A stretch of 56,015 nt of DNA from Tidjanibacter sp. (GTDB lineage Bacteria; Bacteroidota; Bacteroidia; Bacteroidales; Rikenellaceae). The stretch's first letter is position 1; each line of letters begins with the position of its first letter. Location of the stretch: positions 1-56,015 of the forward strand of contig JAGBGK010000017.1 in assembly GCA_017936005.1 (NCBI GenBank). Direction: 5' to 3'. The notes beneath the pieces are model-generated. The model searched no databases. It saw only the letters and a list, made by a program, of their open reading frames with translations, and was not told the DNA's origin. Positions 23,787 through 33,586 of the stretch are shown here, piece by piece. The position numbers and the translations under genes are program-made.

Positions 23787-25322
23787 TTATCTGTTTTGTT
23801 TAGCCTTACGCTCGGCCATCTCGTCGAGTACCTCCTGTGGTATTTCGTCGAGCCAATAGTCGTCCTGCACGAGTTGTTTGTAGACTTCGAGGGCTGCGGG
23901 GTCGTGGTGGATACGACGGTCGAGGTCGCCGTTGGAGTGGTTTTCCCACACCACACCCTTAACCCTTGGGTGTGTGTTTTTCAGACCAAACCACTCTTTC
24001 ACCCAGAGGTTGTTGTTACACTCCTTGGGGCCAAAACCACCCTCGGTAATCATCACGGGTTTCTCCTCCGAGATACTTTGTGTTTCGTTCATCAGATAGG
24101 AAGGGTAGCCGTAGGTTGATGCGGTGGAGTAGTAGCAACTTGTACCAATCCAGTCGCAGTAGTGGTCGCCAGGGTAGTATGATTTCATATTGTACTTACC
24201 GAAACTTACGGCGTTGCTCGACCACACAAAGACGTTGTACTCGGTAACACCCACCTGCTCGGCGATGTTGTACATCCTGCGCCAATACTTCACATAGTTG
24301 GGTGCATCGTTGCCCCACTTCACCCAGCCCGAGTTCATCTCATTTGCGGGGCGGAACCAAGCGGGGCCACAGTCGTCGTCGCCCTTCTGCACCTCTTTAA
24401 CCTCCTTGAAATAGGTGTCGTAGTATTCGTCCATCACGCCGGTTACGAGGTCGGCGCTGGTGTATTGAGGCTCCCATCCGTAGATGAAGATGCGGTATTT
24501 TCCATTGTAGTTTTTGCCCGAGAAGGTGCGCCTGATGTTCATAATCTCGGCGTAGTTGCGGGTGGGGCCCGTTGCGCCCTGATACCAGAGCATCAGCGAG
24601 AGCTGCTTACCCACATATTCCTCGTAGGTATCCACAGGGCATTGGCTTTGGATGCCCTCGTCCTTGAACGAGGTGCTGTTGTTGAACGCACCGTGGTATG
24701 CGCCATTTTTGGGCACATATTTCATTTCGTTTTTGTGTGCGCCCCACGCCTCTATTTCGTCCACAAGCATAGGCTTGTTGGCCTCTGTGGGGGCTATGAT
24801 TGTATATTTGAGGTAGCGTCCTGTGATGCCACACTTTTCGGCTTTGGCCCACGCTGTGGTGGTGTCAAAGGCGAGCGACACGCTGTTACCCCAAGTTTTG
24901 CCATCCTTGCTGCCACGCACCTCCACGGCTGCGGGCAGGGTGAATTGCCACATCGACACCTGGCCGACGATGGCGTGTAGTTTCACACTCCCGATTGTGC
25001 GCTCACGGCCGAGGTCAACAACCACATCGACACTCTCCACACCTTTCCAACCCACACCGAGGTCGGCACTTTTGGAGGATGAGGCCACATCTCCATCGGT
25101 GAGTTTAACACCTGTTGAGTAGTTCAAGCAGGGGTATTGGTCTTTGTATCCCTCCATTGGCTCCACGGCTGTTTTGTAGAACTTACCGATTGCGAGGTTC
25201 AACAATCCGGCCTTCTCCTCTTTGTCGTCAGGCTCGGGCCAATAGTTGGGTTTTTCGGGTTCCTCACAAGCAAACAAGAGGGTTGCCATTGCAGCCAATA
25301 GAAGTGTCATTTTGTAGCGCAT
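23787..25322 (-). CDS. GH26-like lipoprotein with N-terminal F5/8-type domain (copy B)
   Basis: Paralogue of the 22118-23746 gene. The start is the ATG at 25322 (MRYKMTLLLAAMATLLFACEE, lipobox LLFAC). The frame upstream to 25379 runs through a hairpin and is not used. The binding domain (ESVDVVVDLGRERTIGSVKL) and catalytic module follow in the same order, with AWFRPANEMNSGWVKW as the acid/base motif and VMITEGGFG as the nucleophile motif; again the classical His is missing (RPANE). A 95-base stretch is 95% identical in DNA between the two genes (24214-24308 and 22578-22672), pointing to recent duplication or gene conversion, while the rest has diverged. The two copies may cut different linkages of the same glycan. 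Confidence 0.8.
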   Translation of the reverse strand: MRYKMTLLLAAMATLLFACEEPEKPNYWPEPDDKEEKAGLLNLAIGKFYKTAVEPMEGYKDQYPCLNYSTGVKLTDGDVASSSKSADLGVGWKGVESVDVVVDLGRERTIGSVKLHAIVGQVSMWQFTLPAAVEVRGSKDGKTWGNSVSLAFDTTTAWAKAEKCGITGRYLKYTIIAPTEANKPMLVDEIEAWGAHKNEMKYVPKNGAYHGAFNNSTSFKDEGIQSQCPVDTYEEYVGKQLSLMLWYQGATGPTRNYAEIMNIRRTFSGKNYNGKYRIFIYGWEPQYTSADLVTGVMDEYYDTYFKEVKEVQKGDDDCGPAWFRPANEMNSGWVKWGNDAPNYVKYWRRMYNIAEQVGVTEYNVFVWSSNAVSFGKYNMKSYYPGDHYCDWIGTSCYYSTASTYGYPSYLMNETQSISEEKPVMITEGGFGPKECNNNLWVKEWFGLKNTHPRVKGVVWENHSNGDLDRRIHHDPAALEVYKQLVQDDYWLDEIPQEVLDEMAERKAKQNR

Positions 25323-25371
25323 AAAGTAGAGTAAAAAGTTTGTGTTTTTGTGTCGTTTTTTTATACCACCA

Positions 25372-25402
25372 TCTGCCAAAGGGCATTTGGCCCTTTGGCA
25401 GA
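25372..25402 (-). other. Perfect 13-bp hairpin between the DUF5018-type and GH26-like genes
   Basis: TCTGCCAAAGGGC and GCCCTTTGGCAGA pair perfectly around the loop ATTTG. It lies in the 109-base gap (25323-25431), the widest inside the first transcription unit. On the minus strand no U run follows, so it is more likely an RNA stability or processing element than a full terminator. It could keep susC-susD-lipoprotein mRNA more abundant than the enzyme mRNA. Confidence 0.65.
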
Positions 25403-25431
25403 CAGCGGAAAATCAGAGTTTTAATGTATCA

Positions 25432-27117
25432 CTAAATGTCCAAGCAGTCATACTGCACGCAGCCTACATAACCACCTGCGAACACAAAGTAAACATACAT
25501 ATAGTAGCCATTATCAGCAGCGTGGAGAGTAACATCACCATACTGATCCGAGTTGGTAGCACCAGCTTTCACTGCACCATAGGTACCCGAAGGTATGGTG
25601 GTAATAGGATCGCCAAACTTACGACCGGAGAAGTCAAAGAGCATCACAGCATCCGACTTGCCAACAACCCAGCCGAACGAGTTTACATAGTTGTAAACAA
25701 GGTAGTCGGCACCGTTGAAGGTCATAAAGTCGCCCGCATCCATAACGGTATTGCTAGTAGTCTCTGCAGGACCCTTCTCAATAATAGAGTGGTCAGTCCA
25801 ATTCTGGTAGTAGCTCCAACGTTTCAAACCACTTGCTTCGTTTGCGTGGGCAGTTACGAAGTAGTTGCTGGGCATTGTGGACTTCTCGAAGATGATATCA
25901 CCAGCCCTCTGCCAGTTACTAAACCTCTTGGTATCGAACAATACAGGAGTGGCAATCTCACCATTCTTAACCTCCCAATATACACCTTTCACATTTGCCT
26001 CTAATTGGGGTGTGGAGATGATTGCATTACCATTGATATCACCCGTTACGGAGGTGTGGCGACCTGAACAATAGAGTTTCAATGATGCAGCAGGAGTGGT
26101 GAACCAGTGGGTAAATGTATCGTTCACACCACTTGCCTTGTAGAAGTGCAAGTCCTCGGTCACACCCGAACCATTGTGGAAACGGCTGGCAAGCAAGAGG
26201 TTACCCTTGTCGTCAGAGGTAATGGTTGCCTGTGCGCTGGGCATCATACTAATATCCATAGTGCCCACATTGTCGCCCTTAGTACCATTCAGCACGATAG
26301 CCTTCGAATTTCCCTTCTCGCAAATTACAAGGTACTTGCCGGTGGCAGCAATCGAAGTCACGTTCACAGGATTGGTAATACCCTCCACTTCGGCGAGTTT
26401 CTTAACCCACAGCAGAACACCGCTACCGGGACGGATACCATTGGGCAACTTGGCGGGTACCGACTTAACAACCTGATACTCGGTCTTGTCGGTGCCATTC
26501 TGTGCGATAACGGTGATGGTCTGGGGCTCATCCCAGTTGAGTGCGGTGGTGCGTGGGTCGGGCTGCATTGTTGCGCCGTGCGAAATCTCCACTGCGGCAG
26601 TCTGGGTACCGATATCATCGATGCTCACAATTGACACATTCTTGCCTGCAATCACACCCGTAACATCCATTGCAGGAATGCTGAACGAGGTCATAAGGCA
26701 CTCTGCACTCTTGCGAATCTCAGCCTTAACGGTGTACTCGGTGCGAGTGTTTTCGAGGTCGTCGATAACGGTGATGACATTCTCCTTGGTGAGGTCCATA
26801 TAGAGCAACGCAGGCTCAATCACTACGTTGTTCTCAACCACAGCCTCCACCCTCATCTTGGTCAACACATCCACGGTGAGGACGTTGTTGGAGGTGCGGG
26901 GGTAGTTGTAGGGGAATACCACGTTGATAATGTGATTAACGTGGTCAATCTCTGCTTTGAATACGTTCTCGTCGCTATCGTCATTAACAAACTTGGCCGT
27001 AAAACTTGTCAAAGCATTGGCATCACGCACAGCAGTAAACTCATCGGGAGTCTGGCAACCACCCAGAGTGAGCACCACTGCAAGCGAAGCTAAAATTGTA
27101 AATATTCTGTTTTTCAT
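25432..27117 (-). CDS. DUF5018-type surface lipoprotein in the SusE/F position
   Basis: A 561-residue lipoprotein (LAVVLTLGGC, Cys21) that follows susD by 23 bases, the place where SusE/SusF-type surface glycan-binding proteins are usually encoded. Residues 25-230 hold two or three Ig-like repeats, including DDLENTRTEYTVKAEI and NGTDKTEYQVVKSVPA, whose T-Y-V strand ending is typical of DUF5018-type proteins. From about 240 a larger beta-propeller-like domain begins (VLLWVKKLAEVEGITNPVNV) that ends YMYVYFVFAGGYVGCVQYDC. This C-terminal domain is shared with the fimbrillin-type lipoprotein at 14922-16925. It probably binds the target glycan at the cell surface and helps the SusC/SusD complex. 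Binding is inferred from position and domain type. Confidence 0.75.
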   Translation of the reverse strand: MKNRIFTILASLAVVLTLGGCQTPDEFTAVRDANALTSFTAKFVNDDSDENVFKAEIDHVNHIINVVFPYNYPRTSNNVLTVDVLTKMRVEAVVENNVVIEPALLYMDLTKENVITVIDDLENTRTEYTVKAEIRKSAECLMTSFSIPAMDVTGVIAGKNVSIVSIDDIGTQTAAVEISHGATMQPDPRTTALNWDEPQTITVIAQNGTDKTEYQVVKSVPAKLPNGIRPGSGVLLWVKKLAEVEGITNPVNVTSIAATGKYLVICEKGNSKAIVLNGTKGDNVGTMDISMMPSAQATITSDDKGNLLLASRFHNGSGVTEDLHFYKASGVNDTFTHWFTTPAASLKLYCSGRHTSVTGDINGNAIISTPQLEANVKGVYWEVKNGEIATPVLFDTKRFSNWQRAGDIIFEKSTMPSNYFVTAHANEASGLKRWSYYQNWTDHSIIEKGPAETTSNTVMDAGDFMTFNGADYLVYNYVNSFGWVVGKSDAVMLFDFSGRKFGDPITTIPSGTYGAVKAGATNSDQYGDVTLHAADNGYYMYVYFVFAGGYVGCVQYDCLDI

Positions 27118-27140
27118 TGCTATTCGAAGTTAAAAAAGGT

Positions 27141-28811
27141 TTACAACCACGATGGATATTGCTCAATCAAGAGGTTATTCTGGCGCTCCGCAGGAGGAAT
27201 GGGCAGAATGTAGTACTTCTCGTTGAAGAGGCGGTCGGCCAAATCACACTCTATATATTCATAGGTATTGTTGGCGCCGTTAATCTTGAAGCCGTGGGTA
27301 CGGTAGTGGTTATACTCGATGTGAGCCAACTTCCAACGACGCATATCCCAGAAGAGGTGGCCCTCATAGGCAAGCTCCACTTTGCGCTCGTTGCGGATGT
27401 CGGCAAAGAGCTGTGCATCGGTCGAATAGGTCTTGTTGGGAAGGCCAACCCTTGTACGCACCTTGTTGAGCGACTCCAACGCAAGGCCATTCTGTTTCAG
27501 GCGGTAGGCAGCCTCTGCCTTGTTGAGCAACACCTCGGCAAATCGAATCTCAACCCAAGGCTGGCTACTCTCCACGTTCTTCACATCAATAAGGCTCTCG
27601 TCGAGGAGTTTGCGGAGGAAGTAACCGGTGATGGTCTTACCATAGTTGGTACCGTTCTCGGGGCCATATTTTGCCCACTCACCATTCACACCGGCAACAC
27701 TACAATCCATCGTTTTGCCCTTCCAAGTGCAACCACGGTAGATAACCGTTGCGTGGAAGCGAGGCTCCAACTGGTCGTAGGGAGGAGTCTGGGTGGTGGT
27801 GCCGTGCCAAGGTGTCCAATCAACCTTCTTACCATCTTTGGTCTCGTAGCACTCAACCATCTCCTGGGTGGGAGCACCAAGGCCACCAAACTCGTAACCA
27901 TCACAAGCGGGAGTGTAGTATTTGTCGAACGAGTGGTAGGGACCGTTGTTCTTGTCGTAGTTGAACTCCAAGATAGACTCCGAGTTACCACCCTTCCAAG
28001 CGTTCTTGTAGTCTTTCTCCAATGCGTAAATCATCAGCTCCTCAACATCCTCGGCAGCATCAAAAGCAGCCTGCCAATAGGAGGTCTGTTTTTCGTCGTC
28101 GTCATCACACTGGCAAGCAGCGTAGAGCATCGCACGAGATTTGAGCGCATAGGCAGCACCCTTGGTTACACGACCACTGTTGGCTGCATCCCACTGTTCG
28201 GGCAGGTTGAGAGCTGCAAAATCGAGGTCGGCAGCGATGAAGTCCCAAGTCTGCTCGGCAGTGCTACGGTTACGCTGACCATCGGTGGGAAGCGCATCGT
28301 AGATGATAACGCCATCGTGGCGTTTTGCCAACTGGAAGTAGAGGAATGCACGGAAGAAACGTGCCTGAGCCTCCCAACGAAGATTCATATTTTCGGGAAA
28401 CTCCGAATATTTCTTCTGCAATTCGAGGAATTGGTTTACACGGCGAATGTGGTTGTAAACATTGTTCCAGATGCTATACATACAGTCGCCATCAGCAGAG
28501 ATGGAGTTGGGTGTAGTCATCAGGAAGTAGGCGTGGCCAAAGCGTGCGCCAATATTCGAACCACCGTAGTTGAACGTGTCGGTCAGAGCCTCGGTGAGGT
28601 TGCCCTGATACTGGGCAGTACCAAATGGGCCATAGCTGTGCAGGTAGGTGTAGAAACTATTGATATAGGCATCCACAGAGCTCTCCTGCTCCCATACAAT
28701 CTCGTCGCTGACCTTGCTGGTCTGCTCCACGTCATCGAGCCAATCGTTACACGATGTCAAAGCAAGGCCTGCCACAACGAGTGCGAACATTATATTGAAT
28801 ACTCTTTTCAT
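27141..28811 (-). CDS. susD: SusD/RagB-family glycan-binding outer membrane lipoprotein
   Basis: A 556-residue lipoprotein (VVAGLALTSC, Cys21) of the SusD/RagB family, which caps the SusC channel from outside and binds the incoming glycan. The N-terminal part (WLDDVEQTSKVSDEIVW...YINSFYTYLH) and the TPR-rich middle (RWEAQARFFRAFLYFQLAKR, a classical SusD helix) are clear. The C-terminal RNERKVELAYEGHLFWDMRRWKL and YYILPIPPAERQNN complete the family signature. It starts 14 bases after susC on the same strand. Length is near the upper part of the family range. The substrate cannot be inferred from SusD alone. Confidence 0.95.
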   Translation of the reverse strand: MKRVFNIMFALVVAGLALTSCNDWLDDVEQTSKVSDEIVWEQESSVDAYINSFYTYLHSYGPFGTAQYQGNLTEALTDTFNYGGSNIGARFGHAYFLMTTPNSISADGDCMYSIWNNVYNHIRRVNQFLELQKKYSEFPENMNLRWEAQARFFRAFLYFQLAKRHDGVIIYDALPTDGQRNRSTAEQTWDFIAADLDFAALNLPEQWDAANSGRVTKGAAYALKSRAMLYAACQCDDDDEKQTSYWQAAFDAAEDVEELMIYALEKDYKNAWKGGNSESILEFNYDKNNGPYHSFDKYYTPACDGYEFGGLGAPTQEMVECYETKDGKKVDWTPWHGTTTQTPPYDQLEPRFHATVIYRGCTWKGKTMDCSVAGVNGEWAKYGPENGTNYGKTITGYFLRKLLDESLIDVKNVESSQPWVEIRFAEVLLNKAEAAYRLKQNGLALESLNKVRTRVGLPNKTYSTDAQLFADIRNERKVELAYEGHLFWDMRRWKLAHIEYNHYRTHGFKINGANNTYEYIECDLADRLFNEKYYILPIPPAERQNNLLIEQYPSWL

Positions 28812-28825
28812 AGTCGTAATTTCGT

Positions 28826-31800
28826 TTAGAAGGTAACTTTAAGACCCATAGTGATAGTCCTCTGCTGAGGATAGTAACCGTTGTTTACACCAGGAGCCTC
28901 GGGGTCGATGTTGAACTTGTTGAGTTCGCTCCAAGTGAAGAGGTTATAGCCCTCGGCATAGATGCGCAACGACTCAATACCAATCTTGGCAAACATCTTC
29001 TTGGGGAAGGTGTAGCCAATCTGGGCAGTCTTCAAACGGAGGTACTTACCGTCCCTGTTCCAGAAGGTCGAGCAGTAGCCATTACCCATACTACTTGGGG
29101 TGTACTCCAAGCGGGGGAACTCTGCATCGCTGTTGTCCTCACCCTCAACCCACGCTTTCTCCATCAGGTACCTAGGCGAGTTACCATACTGGTAGAAGGG
29201 ACGAGTGAAGGCAGTGGGGCTCTGGATGTAGTCGGTTGCACCCTGAACACCAACATAAAGACCCATCAGAGCAACGTCGTTACCTGCACCATAGGAGAAG
29301 AGCACGTCGATATCGAAGCCTTTCCACTCGGCAAACAAGTTCAACGAACCGGTGTGGGTGGGAGTGGCTGCACGGCTGAAATAGCCCTGGTCCTGTGCGA
29401 GGGTAATCTTACCATCACCGTTCACATCTTTATATTTAATGTAGCCGGGATAGGGAGGACGAGAAGAGTCGATTGCCGAATTCTCAATCTCTTCCCAACT
29501 CTGGTAGAGGCCCTCGGCGATGAGCGAAAGCTGGCTACCAACCTGCTTGCCGGTCATACGCTTGTAGTCCTGAGTGTCGTTTGCATCACCTGCGTAGTGC
29601 AACCAACGAGCATAAGCATAGGACCAGATGAACTTCATACCATAGTTGAAGTCGCCAATCTTGTTGTAGTGCGAGAATGTCAAGTCGAAACCACGGTAGT
29701 CAACCTCGTTCACGTTTGCGCTCGAAAAATAGTAGCCACCCATCGAAGGAGGATATGCACCCGTTGTTCCGCTTGCAAGTTTGTCGTACTCGTGTTTGTA
29801 GAACACATCGGCCTCGATGCCCAGCAGGCCACCCCACAAGGTTGCATCAACACCCACGTTGTAGTTCATACACTGCGACCAAGTCAGGTTGGGGTTACCA
29901 AGAGTCGAAGCAGTGATACCGGTCTGGCTGGAACCACCAATCACAACCTGATTCTGGTTGAGAGCCATTGTGTTCATCCACTGGAATGCGCTGATGGCAC
30001 TCGAAGCGGTCTTACCGGCACCTGCACGCAGTTTGAGGTTGTCAATCGACTCAGACTCAAACCAATCTTCCTTGTTGATACGCCAAGCTGCCGACAAACC
30101 GGGAAGTGCAACCCAGCGTTTGTTCATACCACCGAAGAGGTAGCTACCATCGTAGCGCATCGAAGCCTCCAAGTAGTACTTATCATCATAGCTATAATTC
30201 AACCTACCAACAAAACCAGCTACACGGGTCATCGAGCGACCACCGCTGATGGTGGGGATGGCCTCGGAGTACTGACCGGTAGAAGCATTGTAGGAGAGGT
30301 TGGTAACATTACCAAGGTCGTCCATCTGAACAAAGTCCAAACCGGTACCTGTTGCACCAATGGTGTTGGTCTTCCTCTGGCGAGTCTCTGCAAGCAACAG
30401 AACACCAATAGTGTGCTGACCGAACTCGTTGTTGTAGGAGATGCTGGTCTGCGAGGTGATGTCGTTGGTGCGAGCTGCGCTCTCACTCAGAATGGGGGTA
30501 TCACCAATCATCGACAGGTTTTTCTTCGAGTAGGTCAGCTCGGTAGTTGCCGAGGTGGGTTTGTTTGCCACCATCACCTCCATAGGAGTACGGAGCGACT
30601 TGCTCATAGTGTAAACCACGTCATAAGCACCCTGGAACCTAAAACTCAAACCCTTCAACCAAGGAGCATCATATTGGAGTGCAAAGTTGGTCTGCACATA
30701 GGTACTGTTGCTCCTCTGGTAGCCGGAGTTCTGTGTCACGGCTTTGGGCGACACGGGCTGCGAGTTGGTGGGGGTTGCGGTGTAGAACTCCCTACCATCC
30801 TCGTCCGTAACGGTCAGAGGCACATAAGGCAATGCGTAGCAAATCTGTGTAGGCATAGTCAAGAAGCCTTTGGGATTTGCGGTAATATATGGAGTATTGC
30901 GGTCCTCAACACGGCCGGCCATACCAACGGTCAGTTTCAGGCCTTTGGCAAGCGAAGCATTAACGTTAGCACGGAGGTTGAAACGCTCATAGTCGAAGTT
31001 GTCAAGGTTACCCTGCTCGCTCATATAACCAAGCGAGGTAAAGAATTGGGTGGTCTCGTTACCGCCCGATGCGGAGATATTGTTGTGGCTCTTCACACCT
31101 GTACCCCACATCAAGTCGTACCAATCGGTGTTACCCCAACCGTTCTTACCCTCACGCATCCACTGCACCTGCTCGGCAGTAAAGAGAGGCTCGCCAGGGT
31201 TAACGGCCTGGTTAGTAATCGCCTTGTTATACCAATAGGCATACTCGGGACCATCGAGGTAGTCGTGTTTGAGTGCGTTCTGGCTGATACCCACGGTTCC
31301 GGTGTAGGAGATTTGTACCTTCTCGTTGGCACCCTTCTTGGTGGTAACAACGAAAGCACCGTTGGCGTCAAGACCATACACAGCAACAGCCGAAGCGTCT
31401 TTCAATACCGAGATAGACTCAATCTCATTGGGATCCAATCCGTCGAAGTCGGCTTTGGTACGGCGGATACCGTCAATAACGTAGATTACGTTGCTCTGGC
31501 CACGCACTGTGAGGGCAGCATCGTTCGAGCCGGGCTGACCGCTCGACTGCACAGCCGAGATACCTGCAATCTTGGCACCGACCATGTTACTCACACTCAT
31601 TGTGGGAACTTTGAGAATTTCGTCATCCGACACAGTTGAGATTGCGCCCGTCAGGCTGGAACGTTTCTGTACGCCATAACCCACAACTACGATCTCATCC
31701 AACGCTGCGGCATCCTCTTTCATCACAATATCAATTCGGGTACGTCCTCCAACCTTTACCTCTTGGGTTAACATACCGAGGTAGGAGAACACCAAGACAT

Positions 31801-32014
31801 CGTTGGGAGCTGCATTGATGGTAAAAGAGCCATCTGTTCCGGTAACAGTACCAACCGATTGAGCCTTTTTCAGCACTACCGAAACGCCCACCATTGGTTC
31901 ATTGCTACCATCCTTCACAACGCCTCGTACAACCACCTGCGCCGACAGATTGACCGTCAATGCACAGAGTGCCAACAAAAGCGTTGCAACTCTGGTTGTC
32001 CATTTTTGTTTCAT
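28826..32014 (-). CDS. susC: SusC/RagA-family TonB-dependent glycan transporter
   Basis: A 1062-residue outer membrane transporter. After the signal peptide (TRVATLLLALCALTVNLSAQ) comes a carboxypeptidase-regulatory-like domain (about 25-105, VVVRGVVKDGSNEPMVGVSV). Next is the SusC box DEIVVVGYGVQKRSSLTGAI, then the TonB plug (VPTMSVSNMVGAKIAGISA...GANEKVQISYTG) and the 22-strand barrel ending MGLKVTF. It imports oligosaccharides using energy from TonB, in complex with the neighbouring SusD. It opens the first transcription unit, behind a 325-base gap containing its promoter and close to the XylR-type regulator at 32340-33545. A long open frame on the opposite strand (29354-31639) is a coding shadow. 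Confidence 0.96.
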   Translation of the reverse strand: MKQKWTTRVATLLLALCALTVNLSAQVVVRGVVKDGSNEPMVGVSVVLKKAQSVGTVTGTDGSFTINAAPNDVLVFSYLGMLTQEVKVGGRTRIDIVMKEDAAALDEIVVVGYGVQKRSSLTGAISTVSDDEILKVPTMSVSNMVGAKIAGISAVQSSGQPGSNDAALTVRGQSNVIYVIDGIRRTKADFDGLDPNEIESISVLKDASAVAVYGLDANGAFVVTTKKGANEKVQISYTGTVGISQNALKHDYLDGPEYAYWYNKAITNQAVNPGEPLFTAEQVQWMREGKNGWGNTDWYDLMWGTGVKSHNNISASGGNETTQFFTSLGYMSEQGNLDNFDYERFNLRANVNASLAKGLKLTVGMAGRVEDRNTPYITANPKGFLTMPTQICYALPYVPLTVTDEDGREFYTATPTNSQPVSPKAVTQNSGYQRSNSTYVQTNFALQYDAPWLKGLSFRFQGAYDVVYTMSKSLRTPMEVMVANKPTSATTELTYSKKNLSMIGDTPILSESAARTNDITSQTSISYNNEFGQHTIGVLLLAETRQRKTNTIGATGTGLDFVQMDDLGNVTNLSYNASTGQYSEAIPTISGGRSMTRVAGFVGRLNYSYDDKYYLEASMRYDGSYLFGGMNKRWVALPGLSAAWRINKEDWFESESIDNLKLRAGAGKTASSAISAFQWMNTMALNQNQVVIGGSSQTGITASTLGNPNLTWSQCMNYNVGVDATLWGGLLGIEADVFYKHEYDKLASGTTGAYPPSMGGYYFSSANVNEVDYRGFDLTFSHYNKIGDFNYGMKFIWSYAYARWLHYAGDANDTQDYKRMTGKQVGSQLSLIAEGLYQSWEEIENSAIDSSRPPYPGYIKYKDVNGDGKITLAQDQGYFSRAATPTHTGSLNLFAEWKGFDIDVLFSYGAGNDVALMGLYVGVQGATDYIQSPTAFTRPFYQYGNSPRYLMEKAWVEGEDNSDAEFPRLEYTPSSMGNGYCSTFWNRDGKYLRLKTAQIGYTFPKKMFAKIGIESLRIYAEGYNLFTWSELNKFNIDPEAPGVNNGYYPQQRTITMGLKVTF

Positions 32015-32339
32015 CTTTGAATGGTTTTTGGTTAGTTAAACTATTAGTTTTAGTATTCTATTATAAATATATAAGGTATCCCTGTCGAAGTGCGACAACC
32101 ATTTCTGGTGGCAATTTTACACATGGTCGCCTTTTTATCAGTTCTACCCATTACAAAAGTACAAGGTAGCAAAGAAGGTAAATGTGCAAAAAACGACAAA
32201 CAATCATCAGAAAGCGACAATTTAACCTATCGCGTCATATAGAAACGACAAGTCAAGAGCCGCCTATTTTTTTAAGCGGCAAAAAAAGAGAGTACAAATA
32301 ACAAAAGGGATGTGAAAACGGGCCACAAATTGGGTGCTA
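32015..32339 (-). promoter_or_regulatory. Promoter and leader region of the susC unit
   Basis: This 325-base gap holds no gene. The best -7 box on the minus strand is TACTTTTG (32161-32154), giving a leader of about 130 bases before the susC ATG at 32014; no exact TTTG lies 19 to 21 bases upstream. A short hairpin with GCCGC/GCGGC arms sits near 32258-32280, downstream of the regulator gene, and could be its weak terminator. The AT-rich stretch between the two is a plausible operator region for the XylR-type regulator. Confidence 0.4.
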
Positions 32340-33545
32340 CTATTTGCCCACGCTCTTCGCATTGGAAGAAAAGCACACTCCGTTGGTTGCACGATAGTCG
32401 GCAGGAGAGATTCCCTTACACTTTTTGAACACACGCGACACATTGTTACCGTCCTTAAAACCAACTTCAAGTGCAAGGTCAACAACCGAACGATTGGTGG
32501 TCAGCAAAAGGTCTGCGAGGTGATTACAGCGGCAATTGAGAATAAATTGATAGACAGAGGTGTTCAACTCCTTTCTGAACTTCATCTCAAAGTTTCGACG
32601 AGAGAGAGGAATATCGGCCACAAGAGCTTCCACAGAAAGCTCCTTATCATAGTTATTTTCAATCTGTTGCACCACCTTCAACACATAGGGGTCTTGAATG
32701 TTATATCGCTCCGTACTGCGTCGTTGCTCAATTCTCACGGGACTGATGACAACATTGGTTGCGTGGGGCAGAATGCCGTTCAACATCTGGCCATAAAGGA
32801 GTTCGCCGATGGCATAACCACCACCCTCCACATCCAATTCGATGGAGGAAATCGGGGGGTCGGATATGTTGCACAGCAGGTCGTCGTTATCCACTCCGAG
32901 CAGTGCAATATCCTCCGGGATGCTGATGCCGGCAATCTTACACGTTTCGGAGATGAAAATCGCCCTCTCGTCGTCGCAGCAGAACACCGCCACAGGCTTT
33001 GGCAGCCGCCTCAACCACTCCTCCACTTTGGCTCGCAACTTACTCTCCGAGGTGGGCTCGGTATACTCAAAGCACTCCACCGAATAGCCCTCGCTACCAA
33101 GTTTCTCCTTGAAAGCCTCTTTGCGTTCCTCGGACCAAATCACATTCTTAATGCCATAGTAGGCAAAATTGGTGTAGTTCTTTTTGCGGAAGAAGTTCGC
33201 AGCCATCACACCTGCCGTGTGGTAGTCGCCCGTGAGGTTGGAACAAGATAAGCTGCGGTGGTGATAGTTCTGCAACACCACCGGAATTCCAAGTTCCTTT
33301 TGAACATCCACAACCTCATCGTTAAGCCTACCGACAATAGCATTGGCACCCCACTTCTTTGCCCATTTCAAAATCCCCCTGTCGCCATACTTATTGCGAT
33401 AGGATTGGGGCATACGATAGAAGAGCCAAGGACCGTGTTCGTTGGAATAGCGCACGATACCTCGCAACAACTTGCGATCAAACTCACTGGAGGAGTCCAA
33501 CAGCAGCAAAACACGGAAGGTTGTTTGTGGGGTTTCGGTTTTCAT
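32340..33545 (-). CDS. XylR-type regulator (sugar-binding domain plus AraC helix-turn-helix)
   Basis: I place the start at ATG 33545 (MKTETPQTTFRVLLLLDSSS), giving 401 residues. The earlier frame to 33704 adds a non-conserved low-complexity stretch. The first 275 residues resemble the LacI/periplasmic-binding sensor (LLLLDSSSEFDRKLLRGIVRY, AIFISETCKIAGISIPEDIALLGVDND). The last 105 contain two AraC helix-turn-helix motifs: SVEALVADIPLSRRNFEMKF and RSVVDLALEVGFKDGNNVSRVF. Regulators of this plan sense a sugar in the cytoplasm and activate neighbouring loci. It is separated from susC by 325 bases and has its own promoter at 33587-33618, so it very probably controls the carbohydrate locus. Confidence 0.9.
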   Translation of the reverse strand: MKTETPQTTFRVLLLLDSSSEFDRKLLRGIVRYSNEHGPWLFYRMPQSYRNKYGDRGILKWAKKWGANAIVGRLNDEVVDVQKELGIPVVLQNYHHRSLSCSNLTGDYHTAGVMAANFFRKKNYTNFAYYGIKNVIWSEERKEAFKEKLGSEGYSVECFEYTEPTSESKLRAKVEEWLRRLPKPVAVFCCDDERAIFISETCKIAGISIPEDIALLGVDNDDLLCNISDPPISSIELDVEGGGYAIGELLYGQMLNGILPHATNVVISPVRIEQRRSTERYNIQDPYVLKVVQQIENNYDKELSVEALVADIPLSRRNFEMKFRKELNTSVYQFILNCRCNHLADLLLTTNRSVVDLALEVGFKDGNNVSRVFKKCKGISPADYRATNGVCFSSNAKSVGK

Positions 33546-33586
33546 TTCGGTTGGGTTGTGGCAGAATATTGTGTCCTCAACAGCAA

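Noticed and set aside
29354-31639. Open frame of 761 codons on the plus strand opposite susC
   Set aside because: The minus strand encodes an unmistakable SusC protein; the opposite frame has no domain and is a shadow.
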